Positions 1-9,491 are shown, numbered from the stretch's first letter. The stretch: DNA of 64,000 nt from Flagellimonas alvinocaridis (GCF_004916895.1 NZ_SNTZ01000013.1:1-64000); one strand, 5' to 3'. Notes: generated by a model from the letters alone, not told the origin. Numbers and translations are program-made.

Positions 1-46
1 CTGCCGCTAGCGTTCATCCTGAGCCAGGATCAAACTCTTCATTGTA
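1..46 (-). rRNA. rrs: 16S ribosomal RNA, 5' end only
   Basis: The reverse complement reads AGAGTTTGATCCTGGCTCAG followed by GATGAACGCTAGCGGCAG, which is the universal 5' end of bacterial 16S rRNA (the 27F primer site) in its Bacteroidota form. The gene runs leftward and all but its first roughly 45 nucleotides lie outside the window. The exact mature 5' end is approximate. Confidence 0.93.
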
Positions 47-217
47 TTTCCTTGAATGTCTGTCCGACACCCGGAAACCAGAGTCCCCGCATCAAAATGG
101 TTCTTAATTCTCTTTACGCTGTCGTTACAATATGTATATGAACTTCTTCACTCTTTTTCCCCGGGAAAACACCTCTCGGCCCTCCCGAAGCGCCTTGCCT
201 TATCAGCTAAGCGGGTG
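47..217 (-). other. 16S rRNA leader region
   Basis: This stretch lies between the rRNA promoter and the mature 16S end and should be the transcribed leader, with the usual antitermination and RNase III processing signals expected here. I see no gene in it; the short open frame at 132-395 on the plus strand is antisense to the leader and promoter and has no coding features. Confidence 0.6.
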
Positions 218-250
218 CAAATATAAGAAGGTTATTTCTTCTCCACAAAA
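218..250 (-). promoter_or_regulatory. rRNA operon promoter
   Basis: On the minus strand a TTTTG element (250-246) is followed after 20 bp by TATATTTG (225-218), a perfect match to the Bacteroidota primary-sigma -7 consensus TAnnTTTG with normal spacing. It points toward the 16S gene. A T-rich tract lies upstream on the minus strand (about 251-300), as expected of a strong rRNA promoter. Confidence 0.72.
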
Positions 251-337
251 TGTTTTGCTGTATTTTTTTTCAAAAAAATGCGTTAAAAATGTAAGCTGCT
301 GTTTTTCAGAGACCCTCTCTGAAAATTATTTTTTCTT

Positions 338-2431
338 TTATGAAAAGAAGTTCCAAACCAATCCAAAACGGATAACAAAGTCTCGGTATGGATAGTTAGG
401 CGCCGAATAATAATTGGGCCCTGAAAAGATGGAATTAAGGTGCTCCGCCTTTAAATATATTCGTGTTTGCCTGACCTTGGCATTAATAAATAGATCAAGC
501 AACGGATATCCTCCCAATTCTTCATTGTTCTGAATGTAAAATTCACCCAGCAATGGGTTGTATGCATTCATATTATAAGAAGTAAAGTACTTAAAGGTTA
601 CCCCGGTCTGTAGAAACATGGCTTTTTTAAATACATTACTCGAAAAATACAAGGAATTTCTAGTGACCAATTGGGGAAGATTAAGTACTTGATTGTCTTG
701 TGTGACTTCTTGGTACAATACCGTATTGGCCAATGCCCATTTCCTCCATTTAAACTCCTTGGTGTACTTTGCCCTTAAATGGTTTATGGTTGAGGACTCT
801 TGAAAGGGTTTCACAAAAGCAGTTCCCTGACCATTATCAATCTGTTCTTGCGTAGCGGTAGATGAAAAGTAGGTATAGTTGTCCATCATACTGTACTCCC
901 CTTCCAGTCTACCCAATAGTTTTGAATTGAAACCTGCCTTTATGCTTTTCACTTGTTGCTTTTCAAAAGTATCTGTATTCTGCCAATTGTAGTTTCTGTA
1001 ATCACTTTGGTACAACAGATAATTAAAATCTGGCATTCGGGATGAAATATGGATGCCTCCCATAATTGAAGTGCTCTCGTTCAATTTATAATCCACCATG
1101 GCATTCAATCTGTTGCCTGTAAGATCGCCTGCTACAGTATAATCCAACTCTCCTTTTAACGACAGTGGTCCAATTCTTTTGGAATACGCTCCTCCAACCG
1201 TTATTTCTTGTCCGTCCAGTTTATTCTGAATGGTTCCTTCTTCCGTTATTAAAATACTATTGAAGTAATAGTTGTAGTTATATAGACTTGCGCTTCCTGT
1301 AAGTTTTCCCAAAGTTCTATTGGAGAATTCCACACTACCTTTATTGAACATGGTCTTCAACCTGGCCCTGTCCTCTATAGGCACTAAAAATGGGTCATCC
1401 CCAAAGGCATCATTCTGGGCCGATTGGTTAAAGTCGAACAATTTTGTTTCGTATGTAAATTCATGGCCAATGGTAAGTGTTGTTGGGTCCTTGTCAAGAG
1501 AATCCTTTGGACTGTTCACCAATTTGTACCTATGGTCAAAGAAATACCGTTTCCCTAAAATCCTATTACCTGCATTCGTGTACCTGACATCTATTTTTGA
1601 CCTATCCTGAAAATCGTCCAGTTCCCCTTCAAACTGTTCCCTGTTCAATAGGCCTCCATTTTCATCCGCCTCTATTTCCTGCGCTGCAATATGACCTCGC
1701 AACCCATATCTACCATTTTGGGTTGAATAATTAAAGGTAGCCCTGAAATTTCCTGATTGGGCCTGATCAAATCTATACTTCCCTAGAGACCTAAATCCAT
1801 TATAGGCCAAGGATGCATTAAACCTCTTGGACAGATTGAATGTTAGCAAGGCGTCTAAAAATTGTCCCTGCTCCATGGAGGTTTTAAACATCAGTTCTGT
1901 CATTGGGGTAGGAACATGGTAATACATAATGTCCTCTACCTCAAAGTACCGGGCGTGTTTGGCCGTTGCTCCCAAACGGGGATAATATGGGTTTTCCGTA
2001 AAAGTTCTGCCTAGTACATTATAGGGTTGTCCCATATTGGAAAAGGGCATCAACTCAAAATCGTCTTGGCGGATATAATTGTATTTGTACTCCTTATTTA
2101 TGGTAAGTGTAGTATCTAAAAAGGTAGTATCCCTTAGATAAGATATAATTTTATAGTCTTCAATGAAAACCGAATCTTCCTCTTCAATCTTCTTTTGCAT
2201 CCTAACAAACCTCTCCCGCTTATCAATTCCTGATGGCTTTATCGAATCTTTTGGTTTTATCTTTAGGGAATCCATTTCCGTTACCTTCAACGAATCCACT
2301 TTTTGTAGTTCCAAAGAATCTTTCTTGACAATCCTCAAGGAATCTGCTTCTTTTTGTGGAGGCAATGAGTCCTGTTGTGCAAAGAGAGCTTGTCCCAAAA
2401 AAAAGAGCAGTGCAAAAAATAGAAATCTCAT
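338..2431 (-). CDS. putative outer-membrane porin (Bacteroidota family)
   Basis: A 697-residue secreted protein. The start at 2431 gives a clean signal peptide (MRFLFFALLFFLGQALFAQ); the frame stays open upstream to 2527 but the added residues are not signal-like. After the signal comes a Ser/Lys/Asp-rich linker (residues about 20-80) with repeated DSLK-type motifs, then a long region of alternating hydrophobic and aromatic strands, ending in an aromatic C-terminus (VWNFFS) typical of beta-barrels. This matches the Bacteroidota putative-porin family (Porin_10-like). It probably forms an outer-membrane barrel; its substrate is unknown. It is transcribed toward the rRNA operon and away from rnhB. 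Confidence 0.8.
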   Translation of the reverse strand: MRFLFFALLFFLGQALFAQQDSLPPQKEADSLRIVKKDSLELQKVDSLKVTEMDSLKIKPKDSIKPSGIDKRERFVRMQKKIEEEDSVFIEDYKIISYLRDTTFLDTTLTINKEYKYNYIRQDDFELMPFSNMGQPYNVLGRTFTENPYYPRLGATAKHARYFEVEDIMYYHVPTPMTELMFKTSMEQGQFLDALLTFNLSKRFNASLAYNGFRSLGKYRFDQAQSGNFRATFNYSTQNGRYGLRGHIAAQEIEADENGGLLNREQFEGELDDFQDRSKIDVRYTNAGNRILGKRYFFDHRYKLVNSPKDSLDKDPTTLTIGHEFTYETKLFDFNQSAQNDAFGDDPFLVPIEDRARLKTMFNKGSVEFSNRTLGKLTGSASLYNYNYYFNSILITEEGTIQNKLDGQEITVGGAYSKRIGPLSLKGELDYTVAGDLTGNRLNAMVDYKLNESTSIMGGIHISSRMPDFNYLLYQSDYRNYNWQNTDTFEKQQVKSIKAGFNSKLLGRLEGEYSMMDNYTYFSSTATQEQIDNGQGTAFVKPFQESSTINHLRAKYTKEFKWRKWALANTVLYQEVTQDNQVLNLPQLVTRNSLYFSSNVFKKAMFLQTGVTFKYFTSYNMNAYNPLLGEFYIQNNEELGGYPLLDLFINAKVRQTRIYLKAEHLNSIFSGPNYYSAPNYPYRDFVIRFGLVWNFFS

Positions 2432-2449
2432 TCCATGGTTTTGGTCTGG

Positions 2450-2457
2450 CAAAGGTA
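2450..2457 (-). promoter_or_regulatory. candidate promoter of the porin gene
   Basis: The minus strand reads TACCTTTG, a perfect TAnnTTTG -7 element, 18 bases before the porin ATG. No clear -33 TTG is seen at the right distance, so this is a partial match. It supports the start at 2431 rather than 2527, since transcription would begin downstream of the longer start. Confidence 0.45.
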
Positions 2458-2529
2458 TACGTTTTGTTTCTAAAGAAATGTGAAAAGTTTGGTTGTGGCA
2501 GATGCTGGAGAGTGGGTTAACAGCCAAAA

Positions 2530-2561
2530 TTTGGCATTACCCTCCCAAGCTATTATCTTTC
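2530..2561 (+). promoter_or_regulatory. candidate rnhB promoter
   Basis: TTTG (2530-2533), a 20-bp spacer and TATCTTTC (2554-2561) match the Bacteroidota promoter layout with one mismatch in the last base of the -7 element. Transcription would start close to 2567, about ten bases before the rnhB ATG at 2578. Confidence 0.5.
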
Positions 2562-2577
2562 CCATATATTGAGTAAC

Positions 2578-3174
2578 ATGCTTAAAACCCTATATAAGTA
2601 TCCCAATGAAGCTGGAACCGATGAGGCAGGACGAGGCTGCTTGGCTGGACCGGTAACCGCAGCCGCCATTATTCTACCTGATGATTTTAAGAATACCCTC
2701 CTGAATGACTCCAAACAGCTCTCCGAGGCCAAAAGGGATATCCTAAGGCCCATTTTGGAAAAAGAAGCAGTATCTTTTTCTGTTTGCCATGTTTTTCAAG
2801 ATGAGATTGATGAGATCAATATCCTCAACGCTTCTTTTTTGGCCATGCACCGAGCCTTGGATGATATGCACCACAAACCTGATTTTATTTTGGTGGATGG
2901 AAATCGTTTCAAACCCTACCCATCCATTTCACATGAGTGCATCATTAAAGGTGATGGAAAATTCATGAGCATTGCAGCTGCATCTATATTGGCCAAAACT
3001 TACAGGGATGCGTATATGGCCGCCATACATGAAGAATTCCCCATGTACAATTGGAAAAAGAACAAGGGCTATCCGACCAAGGAACATCGGGAAGCCATAA
3101 AAAAATATGGTTTGACAAAATATCACAGAAAAAGCTTCAGACAGCTTCCAGAACAATTAACGCTGGATATTTAA
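2578..3174 (+). CDS. rnhB: ribonuclease HII
   Basis: RNase HII cleaves the RNA strand of RNA-DNA hybrids and nicks at single ribonucleotides misincorporated in DNA. The 198-residue protein carries the DEAGRG motif at residues 15-20 (first two catalytic acids), NDSKQL with the third acidic residue near 45, and LVDGN with the fourth near 104. Length is normal for the family. The ATG at 2578 is preferred over a TTG nine bases upstream because the short form fits the family start and lies just downstream of the promoter. Confidence 0.96.
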   Translation: MLKTLYKYPNEAGTDEAGRGCLAGPVTAAAIILPDDFKNTLLNDSKQLSEAKRDILRPILEKEAVSFSVCHVFQDEIDEINILNASFLAMHRALDDMHHKPDFILVDGNRFKPYPSISHECIIKGDGKFMSIAAASILAKTYRDAYMAAIHEEFPMYNWKKNKGYPTKEHREAIKKYGLTKYHRKSFRQLPEQLTLDI

Positions 3175-3203
3175 AAATCCTAACTTTGTTTTAAACTTCA
3201 AAA

Positions 3204-5657
3204 ATGAGACTTAAGGTACTTATTTGCTTGCTCCCTTTTTTTATCCTATCCTGCAAAACCGAGGTGAAGACCAAAGAATCATTATTGGGCCACCTTCCTC
3301 CCAATCCAGCTTTAATTATTAAAGTCAGTAATCTTTCCAATTTTAAAAGCGAACTAAAGAACAATTCCTTTTTGGGAAAAACCAACGGATTCTCTGTTTA
3401 TAAGGAACTCCTGGGCCAAATGGACGGGATGAAATATGTTTCCACGGACCAACCTTGTATTCTTGCATTTTATCAAGTGGGCAAGGATAATTATGATTTT
3501 GTGCTGCTTGCTGAAAACAACCCTAATTTCTTTAACGTGGATGAAGCGGCCAACAAGACTATTGAGACCCTATCCTATGAAAGCAAGGACATTACCAAAT
3601 ACAGCTTGGATGATTATGCAGTCTTTGCCATGGTCAGTGATGGCAAAATAGCTCTCTGCTCCTCGCAAATGCTCATGGAAAACATGGTGCGGGCCAAAAA
3701 CGAAAATCCCGTAAACCCTACCCTTGAGAAATTGTATGCGACATCAGCGATCAATAAGTCGGCTACATTGTTCATAAATCTGGACGAAAACCCTTCGCTT
3801 TTGTCCCTAAAGAATGGAAATAAAGCTTCAAAGCCCTTTTCGGAATGGGTATCGCTCGACTTTACCGCCAACTCGGACGAGGTAAACCTTAATGGTATTG
3901 CCATGGCCCCCGATTCCACCAAAAATTTCATCAATTTATTTAAAGGAACAGCACCATTGGCCAATAAAACCCCTCTTTTTGCACCATTGAATGCGCAAGC
4001 CATACTGTCCTATACTTTTGATGACTATCAGGTTTTTGCCAAGAACCAGAATACCTATCTTGATAGAACTAAGCCTGTTGACTCTCTCTTTAACACCATT
4101 GAAGAAGTGGGCGTAATTTATTTGAACAATCAAAAGGTGGTGCTACTCAACTCCTTTGGCACCGAAAGTCTCACCGAGTTCTTGGAAAGGGACAAAGCTT
4201 CGGCACAAACCTATCAGGGCAGTGAAATCATCGAACTGCAAAATAAAAATCTTCTGTCCGAAGGGTTTGCTCCCTTGGTATCGGATTTTGATTCCAATTT
4301 TTACACCATTCTGGAAAATAGCTTTATTTTTTCCGAGGACAAAGAGGCATTGCAGACCATCATCAACAACCATAGCAGTGGTACATCGTTCAGCAACAGC
4401 CCTATCTACCAAACCGCAAAGACACCATTGGCCAGTGAGTCCAGTGTACTTTTTATTTCAGGGGGTGATGGAATCGATTTTTTTGCCGATAAGGAATTAG
4501 CAACCAAACTTTCCGATCCCATCCAAAAAACGGATTTAGACGAATTTACCTTTGCCACACAACTAGTGGCGGACAGTGATTTTGCACATTTCAACATATT
4601 GATTTCCAAAGTAGGGAAAACTGTCACCAGCAATACAGTTACCCCTCTTTTTACGCTTGAACTTGATACGGATCTTGCCATAGACCCCCAATTTGTGAAA
4701 AACCATAGGACCAATAAGCAGGAAATTGTGGTGCAGGACCAAAACAATGTGTTGTATCTGGTTTCCACGGAAGGAAAAGTGCTTTGGACCAAACAGCTGG
4801 ACAGTAGGATTCGCGGCCCTATTCAACAAGTGGATATTTACAAGAACGGACGACTCCAATTGGCCTTTTGCACAAGCAACCAGTTTATGATCATTGATCG
4901 TAACGGTAAAGATGTACCTCCATTCAAAATAGATTTTGAAGGCGGCAACCTAAATCCCCTGGCCGTTTTCGATTATGATGGAAAAAAAGACTATCGGTTT
5001 GTGATCACCCAAGGAAGAAAAGTACATATGTACAACAACAAGGCAAAAATTGTGGGTGGCTTTACCTTTACCGAAGCAACCAGTCCCATCATTACAACTC
5101 CAAAACATTTTAGGGTATCCAACAGAGATTACTTGGTATTTCAGTTAGAGGACCAAACCCTTAAAATTTTGCACCGTACCGGGAAAGACCGGATAAAAGT
5201 GGCCGAAAAGATAGATTTCTCCAACAATGAAGCATTCCTTTATAAGAACAAGATTTCCATGACCAACAAAAAAGGGGTCCTCCACCAAATAGATACCAAT
5301 GGAAAGCTAACTGCCACCAATTTTAATCTGAACAATGACCATGGCATGTACGCAACAAGCAACACTTTGGTGTTCATGGACGATAATGTACTCAGCATTA
5401 AAGGAAAAAAAGTTGAGCTGGATTTGGGGGTATACTCCAAACCCAAAATTTTCTACATCCATGACAAAATCTATGTGAGTGTCACCGATATACAAAGCCA
5501 AAAAATATATTTATTTGACAGCCAAGCAAAACCCATTCCCAATTTCCCAGTCTTTGGCAACTCCCTTATTGACCTTACCGACATGGACAATGACAAAAAA
5601 TTGGAATTGGTGGCCAAGGACCAAGAAAACTCACTCATTGTGTATAAAATGAATTAA
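3204..5657 (+). CDS. large lipoprotein with C-terminal propeller-like region
   Basis: An 817-residue lipoprotein: signal peptide with lipobox (LSC, Cys17) in MRLKVLICLLPFFILSCK. The N-terminal two thirds resemble DUF3352-type proteins (PPNPALIIKVSNL near the start). The C-terminal third, from about residue 490, has repeated strand-rich units such as VLYLVSTEGKVLWTKQLD and FDYDGKKDYRFVITQGRK, which look like PQQ or FG-GAP propeller blades. It follows rnhB by 29 bp and may be co-transcribed. It is a common neighbour of rnhB in flavobacteria by recollection, but I know of no assigned function. It is expected to be anchored in the outer or inner membrane facing the periplasm. Confidence 0.65.
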   Translation: MRLKVLICLLPFFILSCKTEVKTKESLLGHLPPNPALIIKVSNLSNFKSELKNNSFLGKTNGFSVYKELLGQMDGMKYVSTDQPCILAFYQVGKDNYDFVLLAENNPNFFNVDEAANKTIETLSYESKDITKYSLDDYAVFAMVSDGKIALCSSQMLMENMVRAKNENPVNPTLEKLYATSAINKSATLFINLDENPSLLSLKNGNKASKPFSEWVSLDFTANSDEVNLNGIAMAPDSTKNFINLFKGTAPLANKTPLFAPLNAQAILSYTFDDYQVFAKNQNTYLDRTKPVDSLFNTIEEVGVIYLNNQKVVLLNSFGTESLTEFLERDKASAQTYQGSEIIELQNKNLLSEGFAPLVSDFDSNFYTILENSFIFSEDKEALQTIINNHSSGTSFSNSPIYQTAKTPLASESSVLFISGGDGIDFFADKELATKLSDPIQKTDLDEFTFATQLVADSDFAHFNILISKVGKTVTSNTVTPLFTLELDTDLAIDPQFVKNHRTNKQEIVVQDQNNVLYLVSTEGKVLWTKQLDSRIRGPIQQVDIYKNGRLQLAFCTSNQFMIIDRNGKDVPPFKIDFEGGNLNPLAVFDYDGKKDYRFVITQGRKVHMYNNKAKIVGGFTFTEATSPIITTPKHFRVSNRDYLVFQLEDQTLKILHRTGKDRIKVAEKIDFSNNEAFLYKNKISMTNKKGVLHQIDTNGKLTATNFNLNNDHGMYATSNTLVFMDDNVLSIKGKKVELDLGVYSKPKIFYIHDKIYVSVTDIQSQKIYLFDSQAKPIPNFPVFGNSLIDLTDMDNDKKLELVAKDQENSLIVYKMN

Positions 5658-5784
5658 CAATAACTTCACTACGGCTTATACATTAGTTTAGACGAGTTAC
5701 ACATTTTCACCCTTCCGCAGAATGCTTTTTTAGTATCTTGGATAGCATTATTTTGCTCAAAAACCTTAACTAAAGTAAACCGTA

Positions 5785-7104
5785 ATGAAAACCTCAAGCA
5801 AAACCATCTTCAGTTTGTTGATTGCACTGATGATTGGCTCCAGCATGAATGCCCAATTCTTGAAAAAATTGGGTAAGAAAGCTGAAAAAGCCGCTCAGCG
5901 TACCATTGAACGAAGGGTTGAAAAAGAAACAAGCGAAAAGACCGATCAAGCACTGGACAGTATTCTGGAACCAGGCTCTGGCGGAAATCAAGCACCCGGT
6001 AATCCTCAAACTGGAAACACTCCCTCGAGTACAGGCAACAATTCAGGAAACAATACCAATACTGGTTCATCAGACGTGCCACAGACCAAAAGCATCACCG
6101 TTTACAGTAAGTTCGATTTCGTACCAGGAGACAAACTCATGTTCTTTGATGACTATTCCAAGGATTTTATAGGTGACTTCCCTTCCAAATGGAACACCAA
6201 TGGTAGCGGCGAAGTGGTTACCATAGACAATTCTCCACAACGCTGGATGGAACTCATTCCCGGATACGGCATTCACTATATTCCCAATATGCCCAACCTC
6301 CCCGAGGAATACACCATTGAGTTCGACTTGTTGACCCACGGTATGGACAACCAGACATCATCCACGGCAGGAATAGAGATTTCTTTGAGTGATGATGAAA
6401 ATTTTAAGGCAGGCAACCATTATGTTGAGGCTTGGCTTCCTGTAGGCCAATATGCCGCTTTTGGAATACGAGCAAAAAACTATATCTACGGTGAGGGAAC
6501 GGCAATCAATAGTGAGGTAAGGGCCGATATAAGACAGGCTGTACTCAACCAGCCCCATATTTCCATTGCGGTGAACAAGGCCCGTTTCCGACTTTGGGTA
6601 AACGAAGAAAAATATGTGGATATCCCCCGTTTGGTCCCAGAGAACAAGTTGACTACCCTTAAGTTCAATGTAAATGGGATAAAGGATGGAAAGGAAAAAA
6701 TCTTTATTTCCAACCTTAAAGTGGCCGAAGGAGGGGTGGATCTTCGCAGAAAACTTCTTTCAGATGGCAAGGTTTCAACCAATGGCATCCTGTTTGATGT
6801 AGGGTCTGCAAACATTCAACCCCAATCCATGGGGATTATTCTACAAATATCCCAAGTATTGGCCCAAGAATCTTCCATGAAACTAAAAATTGTGGGACAT
6901 ACAGATTCTGATGGCACAGATGAAAGCAATTTAACACTATCCAAGAACAGGGCCGAAGCTGTAAGAAACACCCTGATATCTGTCTATGGGGTATCCGCAG
7001 ACCGATTGACTTCGGAAGGAAAAGGGGAAAGTGAGCCCGTAGGAGATAACAACACTCCAGATGGGAAGGCGCAGAACAGAAGAGTTGAATTCATAAAACA
7101 ATAA
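5785..7104 (+). CDS. OmpA-family outer-membrane protein
   Basis: A 439-residue secreted protein with signal peptide (MKTSSKTIFSLLIALMIGSS to MNAQ), a basic/charged helical stretch (residues 25-60), a Gly/Asn/Thr-rich low-complexity linker (about 65-105), a beta-sandwich-like middle domain (about 110-320) that resembles a concanavalin-type fold, and a C-terminal OmpA peptidoglycan-binding domain (about 335-439) with IVGHTDSDGTDESNLTLSKN, RAEAV and the final NRRVEF motif. The OmpA domain should grip the peptidoglycan and tie the outer membrane to the wall. It is followed 12 bp downstream by another secreted protein, likely in the same operon. Confidence 0.88.
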   Translation: MKTSSKTIFSLLIALMIGSSMNAQFLKKLGKKAEKAAQRTIERRVEKETSEKTDQALDSILEPGSGGNQAPGNPQTGNTPSSTGNNSGNNTNTGSSDVPQTKSITVYSKFDFVPGDKLMFFDDYSKDFIGDFPSKWNTNGSGEVVTIDNSPQRWMELIPGYGIHYIPNMPNLPEEYTIEFDLLTHGMDNQTSSTAGIEISLSDDENFKAGNHYVEAWLPVGQYAAFGIRAKNYIYGEGTAINSEVRADIRQAVLNQPHISIAVNKARFRLWVNEEKYVDIPRLVPENKLTTLKFNVNGIKDGKEKIFISNLKVAEGGVDLRRKLLSDGKVSTNGILFDVGSANIQPQSMGIILQISQVLAQESSMKLKIVGHTDSDGTDESNLTLSKNRAEAVRNTLISVYGVSADRLTSEGKGESEPVGDNNTPDGKAQNRRVEFIKQ

Positions 7105-7116
7105 GAACATAACATC

Positions 7117-7812
7117 ATGAAACACTATTTTTTTGCATTACTCACCGTAATGTTCTCCATGGGCATTGTATTGGGGCAATCAAACTGTAGCCACTATTAT
7201 CCTTTGGTGGATGGCGCAAACTTTGAGTATACCAGCTATGACAAAAAAGGAAAGGAAGAAGGAAAAATCAATTACAAGGTTACCAATGTAAACGGGTCGG
7301 GAGACAATGTTACCGCAACCATGGTCATGCAATTGGAAGACCAAAAGGGCAATACTTACGATTCTGAATACAATGTTACCTGCGATGGGGATAAGGTGAA
7401 AATTGACTTTAAGTCATTGATGAACGAACAAATGTTGAACCAATTGGGCGAAATGGAAGTGGAAGTCTCTGGAACAGATATAGAACTGCCCAGTAATCTT
7501 GGGGTGGGACAGGAACTTCCGGATGGTAATGTTACCGTACAGATGAAAATGGGCGGCGCCATGAACATGAACATGAATGTGGAGACCATCAACCGAAAAG
7601 TGGAAAAAATAGAAACAGTGACCACTCCGGCTGGCACATTTAAAAACTGTCTGGTCATCTACAGTGAGACACGTACCAAAATGATAATGGCCAACCAGAC
7701 CATGCCTTCAAGGGTATGGATCGCCGAAGGCATAGGGATGGTAAAACAGGAATCCTATAATAAAAGTGGTAAATTAATGGCCAGTTCTGTACTTACAGCA
7801 TACAGCTTATGA
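7117..7812 (+). CDS. secreted TapB/DUF3108-like protein
   Basis: A 231-residue protein with signal peptide ending near residue 20 (GIVLGQ) and a beta-rich body. The pattern YYPLVDGANFEYTSYD near the N-terminus and TPAGTFKNCLVIYSE plus VWIAEGIGMVKQESY near the C-terminus is that of the DUF3108/TapB-like family of periplasmic proteins. A Met/Asn-rich stretch (GGAMNMNMNV) lies near residue 150. Function unknown. It sits 12 bp behind the OmpA gene and ends at a hairpin terminator, so the two probably form one transcription unit. Confidence 0.6.
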   Translation: MKHYFFALLTVMFSMGIVLGQSNCSHYYPLVDGANFEYTSYDKKGKEEGKINYKVTNVNGSGDNVTATMVMQLEDQKGNTYDSEYNVTCDGDKVKIDFKSLMNEQMLNQLGEMEVEVSGTDIELPSNLGVGQELPDGNVTVQMKMGGAMNMNMNVETINRKVEKIETVTTPAGTFKNCLVIYSETRTKMIMANQTMPSRVWIAEGIGMVKQESYNKSGKLMASSVLTAYSL

Positions 7813-7834
7813 CCAGCTTAAGCGGATGAGCACA

Positions 7835-7863
7835 AAACCGGGGTCATGCCTCGGTTTTTTCTT
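7835..7863 (+). terminator. terminator after OmpA/TapB pair
   Basis: AACCGGGG and CCTCGGTT form a hairpin with a four-base loop followed by a run of six T. It overlaps the last codons of lipB on the opposite strand, so the convergent genes share this DNA. Confidence 0.75.
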
Positions 7864-8560
7864 TTACCAGTTCCGCGTTAAAAAGGGTTACAAAATGATT
7901 AAGCAGTTTTTGCCTCACCTCTTCCATATCCACTTCCTTTTTACCCAATTCCACATTAAGGGAAGTTACAGCCTTATCCTTTATCCCACAGGGAATCATA
8001 AGGTCAAAATAGCCCAAGTCCGTGTTGACGTTCAGGGCAAAGCCGTGCATGGTTACCCATCTACTGGCCCGTACGCCCATGGCACATATCTTTCGGGCAA
8101 AGGGAGTGCCCACATCCAACCAAACACCGGTTTCCCCTTCAGAGCGTTCGGCTTTTAGGCCATATTCGGCCAATGTCAAAATCACCATTTCTTCCAAAAA
8201 CCGAAGGTATTTGTGGATGTCCGTAAAAAAATTGTCCAAATCCAGAATGGGGTAGCCCACTACTTGTCCAGGGCCGTGATAGGTAATATCTCCACCCCTA
8301 TTGATCTTATAAAAAGTGGCCCCCTTTGTTTTCAGCACCTGTTCATCCACCAACAGATTGTCCATGTCCCCGCTTTTGCCCAAGGTATAGACATGGGGGT
8401 GTTCCACAAACAAAAAATGGTTGGGGGTATCCACGTCGGCACCTTCTCTTCTATTCTTGACCTTTAGGTCAACTATATCCTTGAAAAGTGTTTCTTGGTA
8501 ATCCCACGTTTCCTTGTAATCCTTATGTCCAAGGTCCTGAACCTTTACTTTTTTGTTCAT
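7844..8560 (-). CDS. lipB: lipoyl(octanoyl) transferase
   Basis: LipB moves octanoyl from acyl carrier protein to lipoyl domains of 2-oxoacid dehydrogenases and the glycine cleavage H protein, the first step of lipoate synthesis. The 238-residue protein has the family signature RGGDITYHGPGQ (about residues 81-92), the KICAMGVRAS lysine region near 150, MHGFALNV, and the catalytic cysteine in MIPCGI near residue 187. Length and order are normal. The ATG at 8560 lies only four bases from a perfect -7 element, so the transcript may be leaderless or nearly so. Confidence 0.96.
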   Translation of the reverse strand: MNKKVKVQDLGHKDYKETWDYQETLFKDIVDLKVKNRREGADVDTPNHFLFVEHPHVYTLGKSGDMDNLLVDEQVLKTKGATFYKINRGGDITYHGPGQVVGYPILDLDNFFTDIHKYLRFLEEMVILTLAEYGLKAERSEGETGVWLDVGTPFARKICAMGVRASRWVTMHGFALNVNTDLGYFDLMIPCGIKDKAVTSLNVELGKKEVDMEEVRQKLLNHFVTLFNAELVKEKTEA

Positions 8561-8564
8561 GCTG

Positions 8565-8572
8565 CAAAGATA
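8565..8572 (-). promoter_or_regulatory. candidate lipB -7 element
   Basis: The minus strand reads TATCTTTG immediately upstream of lipB, a perfect TAnnTTTG. No good -33 element is visible. If used, transcription would start at or within the ATG. Confidence 0.4.
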
Positions 8573-8592
8573 CGAAGGCTTGGGGTGGAAAT

Positions 8593-9330
8593 CTATTTTT
8601 CCAGCTCTACCTGAAGGTCCAAAGCAGTCGGGTCCTTCATCAGGTCTAAAAACGACATTTCGTAGATGAGTGTTTTTCCATCGGCACTAAACGTAGCCTC
8701 TTCCAAATTGGTTGACTTTACTTTCTTGGGGAAATGATATTTAATTGTATAGGTAGACCCTGAAAGGAACATCTCGGCCCCAGTCAAACTATCCAAACTC
8801 TGTTGGAACAACTCTTCATCGATAATTGTTGCCTTACGGGAAAAGGTGTTTCCATTAAAGGTGTAATTGACTTCTGTGGCTTGGTCAGAACCTGCCATTG
8901 GGGCTTGTTGTTGGCCCTTGCCCGCATTCAGCATTCCTGCCTCCCGAAAAGCATTGAAAGCGTCATTCACCTGACTTACATCTTTAAATTCACTAAACAG
9001 GTCGAACTTCATGACTTTTTCCTCAGCATTCATGACCATATGCAGGTTAAAGTGTTCCAAACGCCTTAGTTTGGCCTGCTCTTCCGGGGTAAGCTCAGCT
9101 ATACTGTCGTGCTTTTCTTCCAATAATTCTTTGAACGAAATAATACTATCGACAGGTTTTTCATTGGTCTTCGCCATTTCATCCCCTGCCATTTGCATGA
9201 GTTCGGAACCGTCAAAGTTGATGGACATTTTTCCAGAACCATCCTCTTCAAAATGGATTTCTTCAGTAAAATTACAGGAATAGGCAACCAGAGCTGCCAG
9301 CGCGCAAATAAAAACTTTAATGTTTTTCAT
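8593..9330 (-). CDS. lipoprotein of unknown function
   Basis: A 245-residue lipoprotein. The start at 9330 gives MKNIKVFICALAALVAYSC with a lipobox cysteine at 19; the frame is open further upstream to 9687 but that part is read by yqaE and intergenic DNA. The body begins EEIHFEEDGSGKMSINFDGS, contains a charged helical segment (about 45-110) and ends in beta strands. It resembles Bacteroidota secreted lipoproteins without assigned function. It follows yqaE by five bases, so the two are co-transcribed. Confidence 0.65.
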   Translation of the reverse strand: MKNIKVFICALAALVAYSCNFTEEIHFEEDGSGKMSINFDGSELMQMAGDEMAKTNEKPVDSIISFKELLEEKHDSIAELTPEEQAKLRRLEHFNLHMVMNAEEKVMKFDLFSEFKDVSQVNDAFNAFREAGMLNAGKGQQQAPMAGSDQATEVNYTFNGNTFSRKATIIDEELFQQSLDSLTGAEMFLSGSTYTIKYHFPKKVKSTNLEEATFSADGKTLIYEMSFLDLMKDPTALDLQVELEK

Positions 9331-9335
9331 ACTTT

Positions 9336-9491
9336 TCAGTTCGTATTGTTTAAAATGACAAGGGCTCCTATAACTCCGGGCACCCAGCCACAAAACGTCA
9401 AAAGTAGCACAATAAAAAAAGAGCCGCAACCTTTTCCGATTACCGAAAGGGGTGGAAAAAGAATGGCCAACAACACTCTCCAAAAACTCAT
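9336..9491 (-). CDS. YqaE/Pmp3-family small membrane protein
   Basis: A 51-residue protein read directly from the minus strand. It begins MSFWRVLLAILFPPLSVIGK, followed by GCGSFFIVLLLTFCGWVPGV and a short IGALVILNN tail. This is the Pmp3/YqaE (UPF0057) pattern: two transmembrane helices, PP in the first, a G-C-G turn, and GW-PG at the start of the second. The usual length is 50-60 residues. Family members sit in the cytoplasmic membrane and are often linked to salt, cold or membrane-potential stress. The TGA stop lies five bases before the ATG of the downstream lipoprotein gene. Confidence 0.88.
   Translation of the reverse strand: MSFWRVLLAILFPPLSVIGKGCGSFFIVLLLTFCGWVPGVIGALVILNNTN

Noticed and set aside
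132..395. 87-residue plus-strand ORF
   Set aside because: It lies antisense to the rRNA leader and promoter and overlaps the end of the porin gene. It has no signal, domain or ribosome-binding site.
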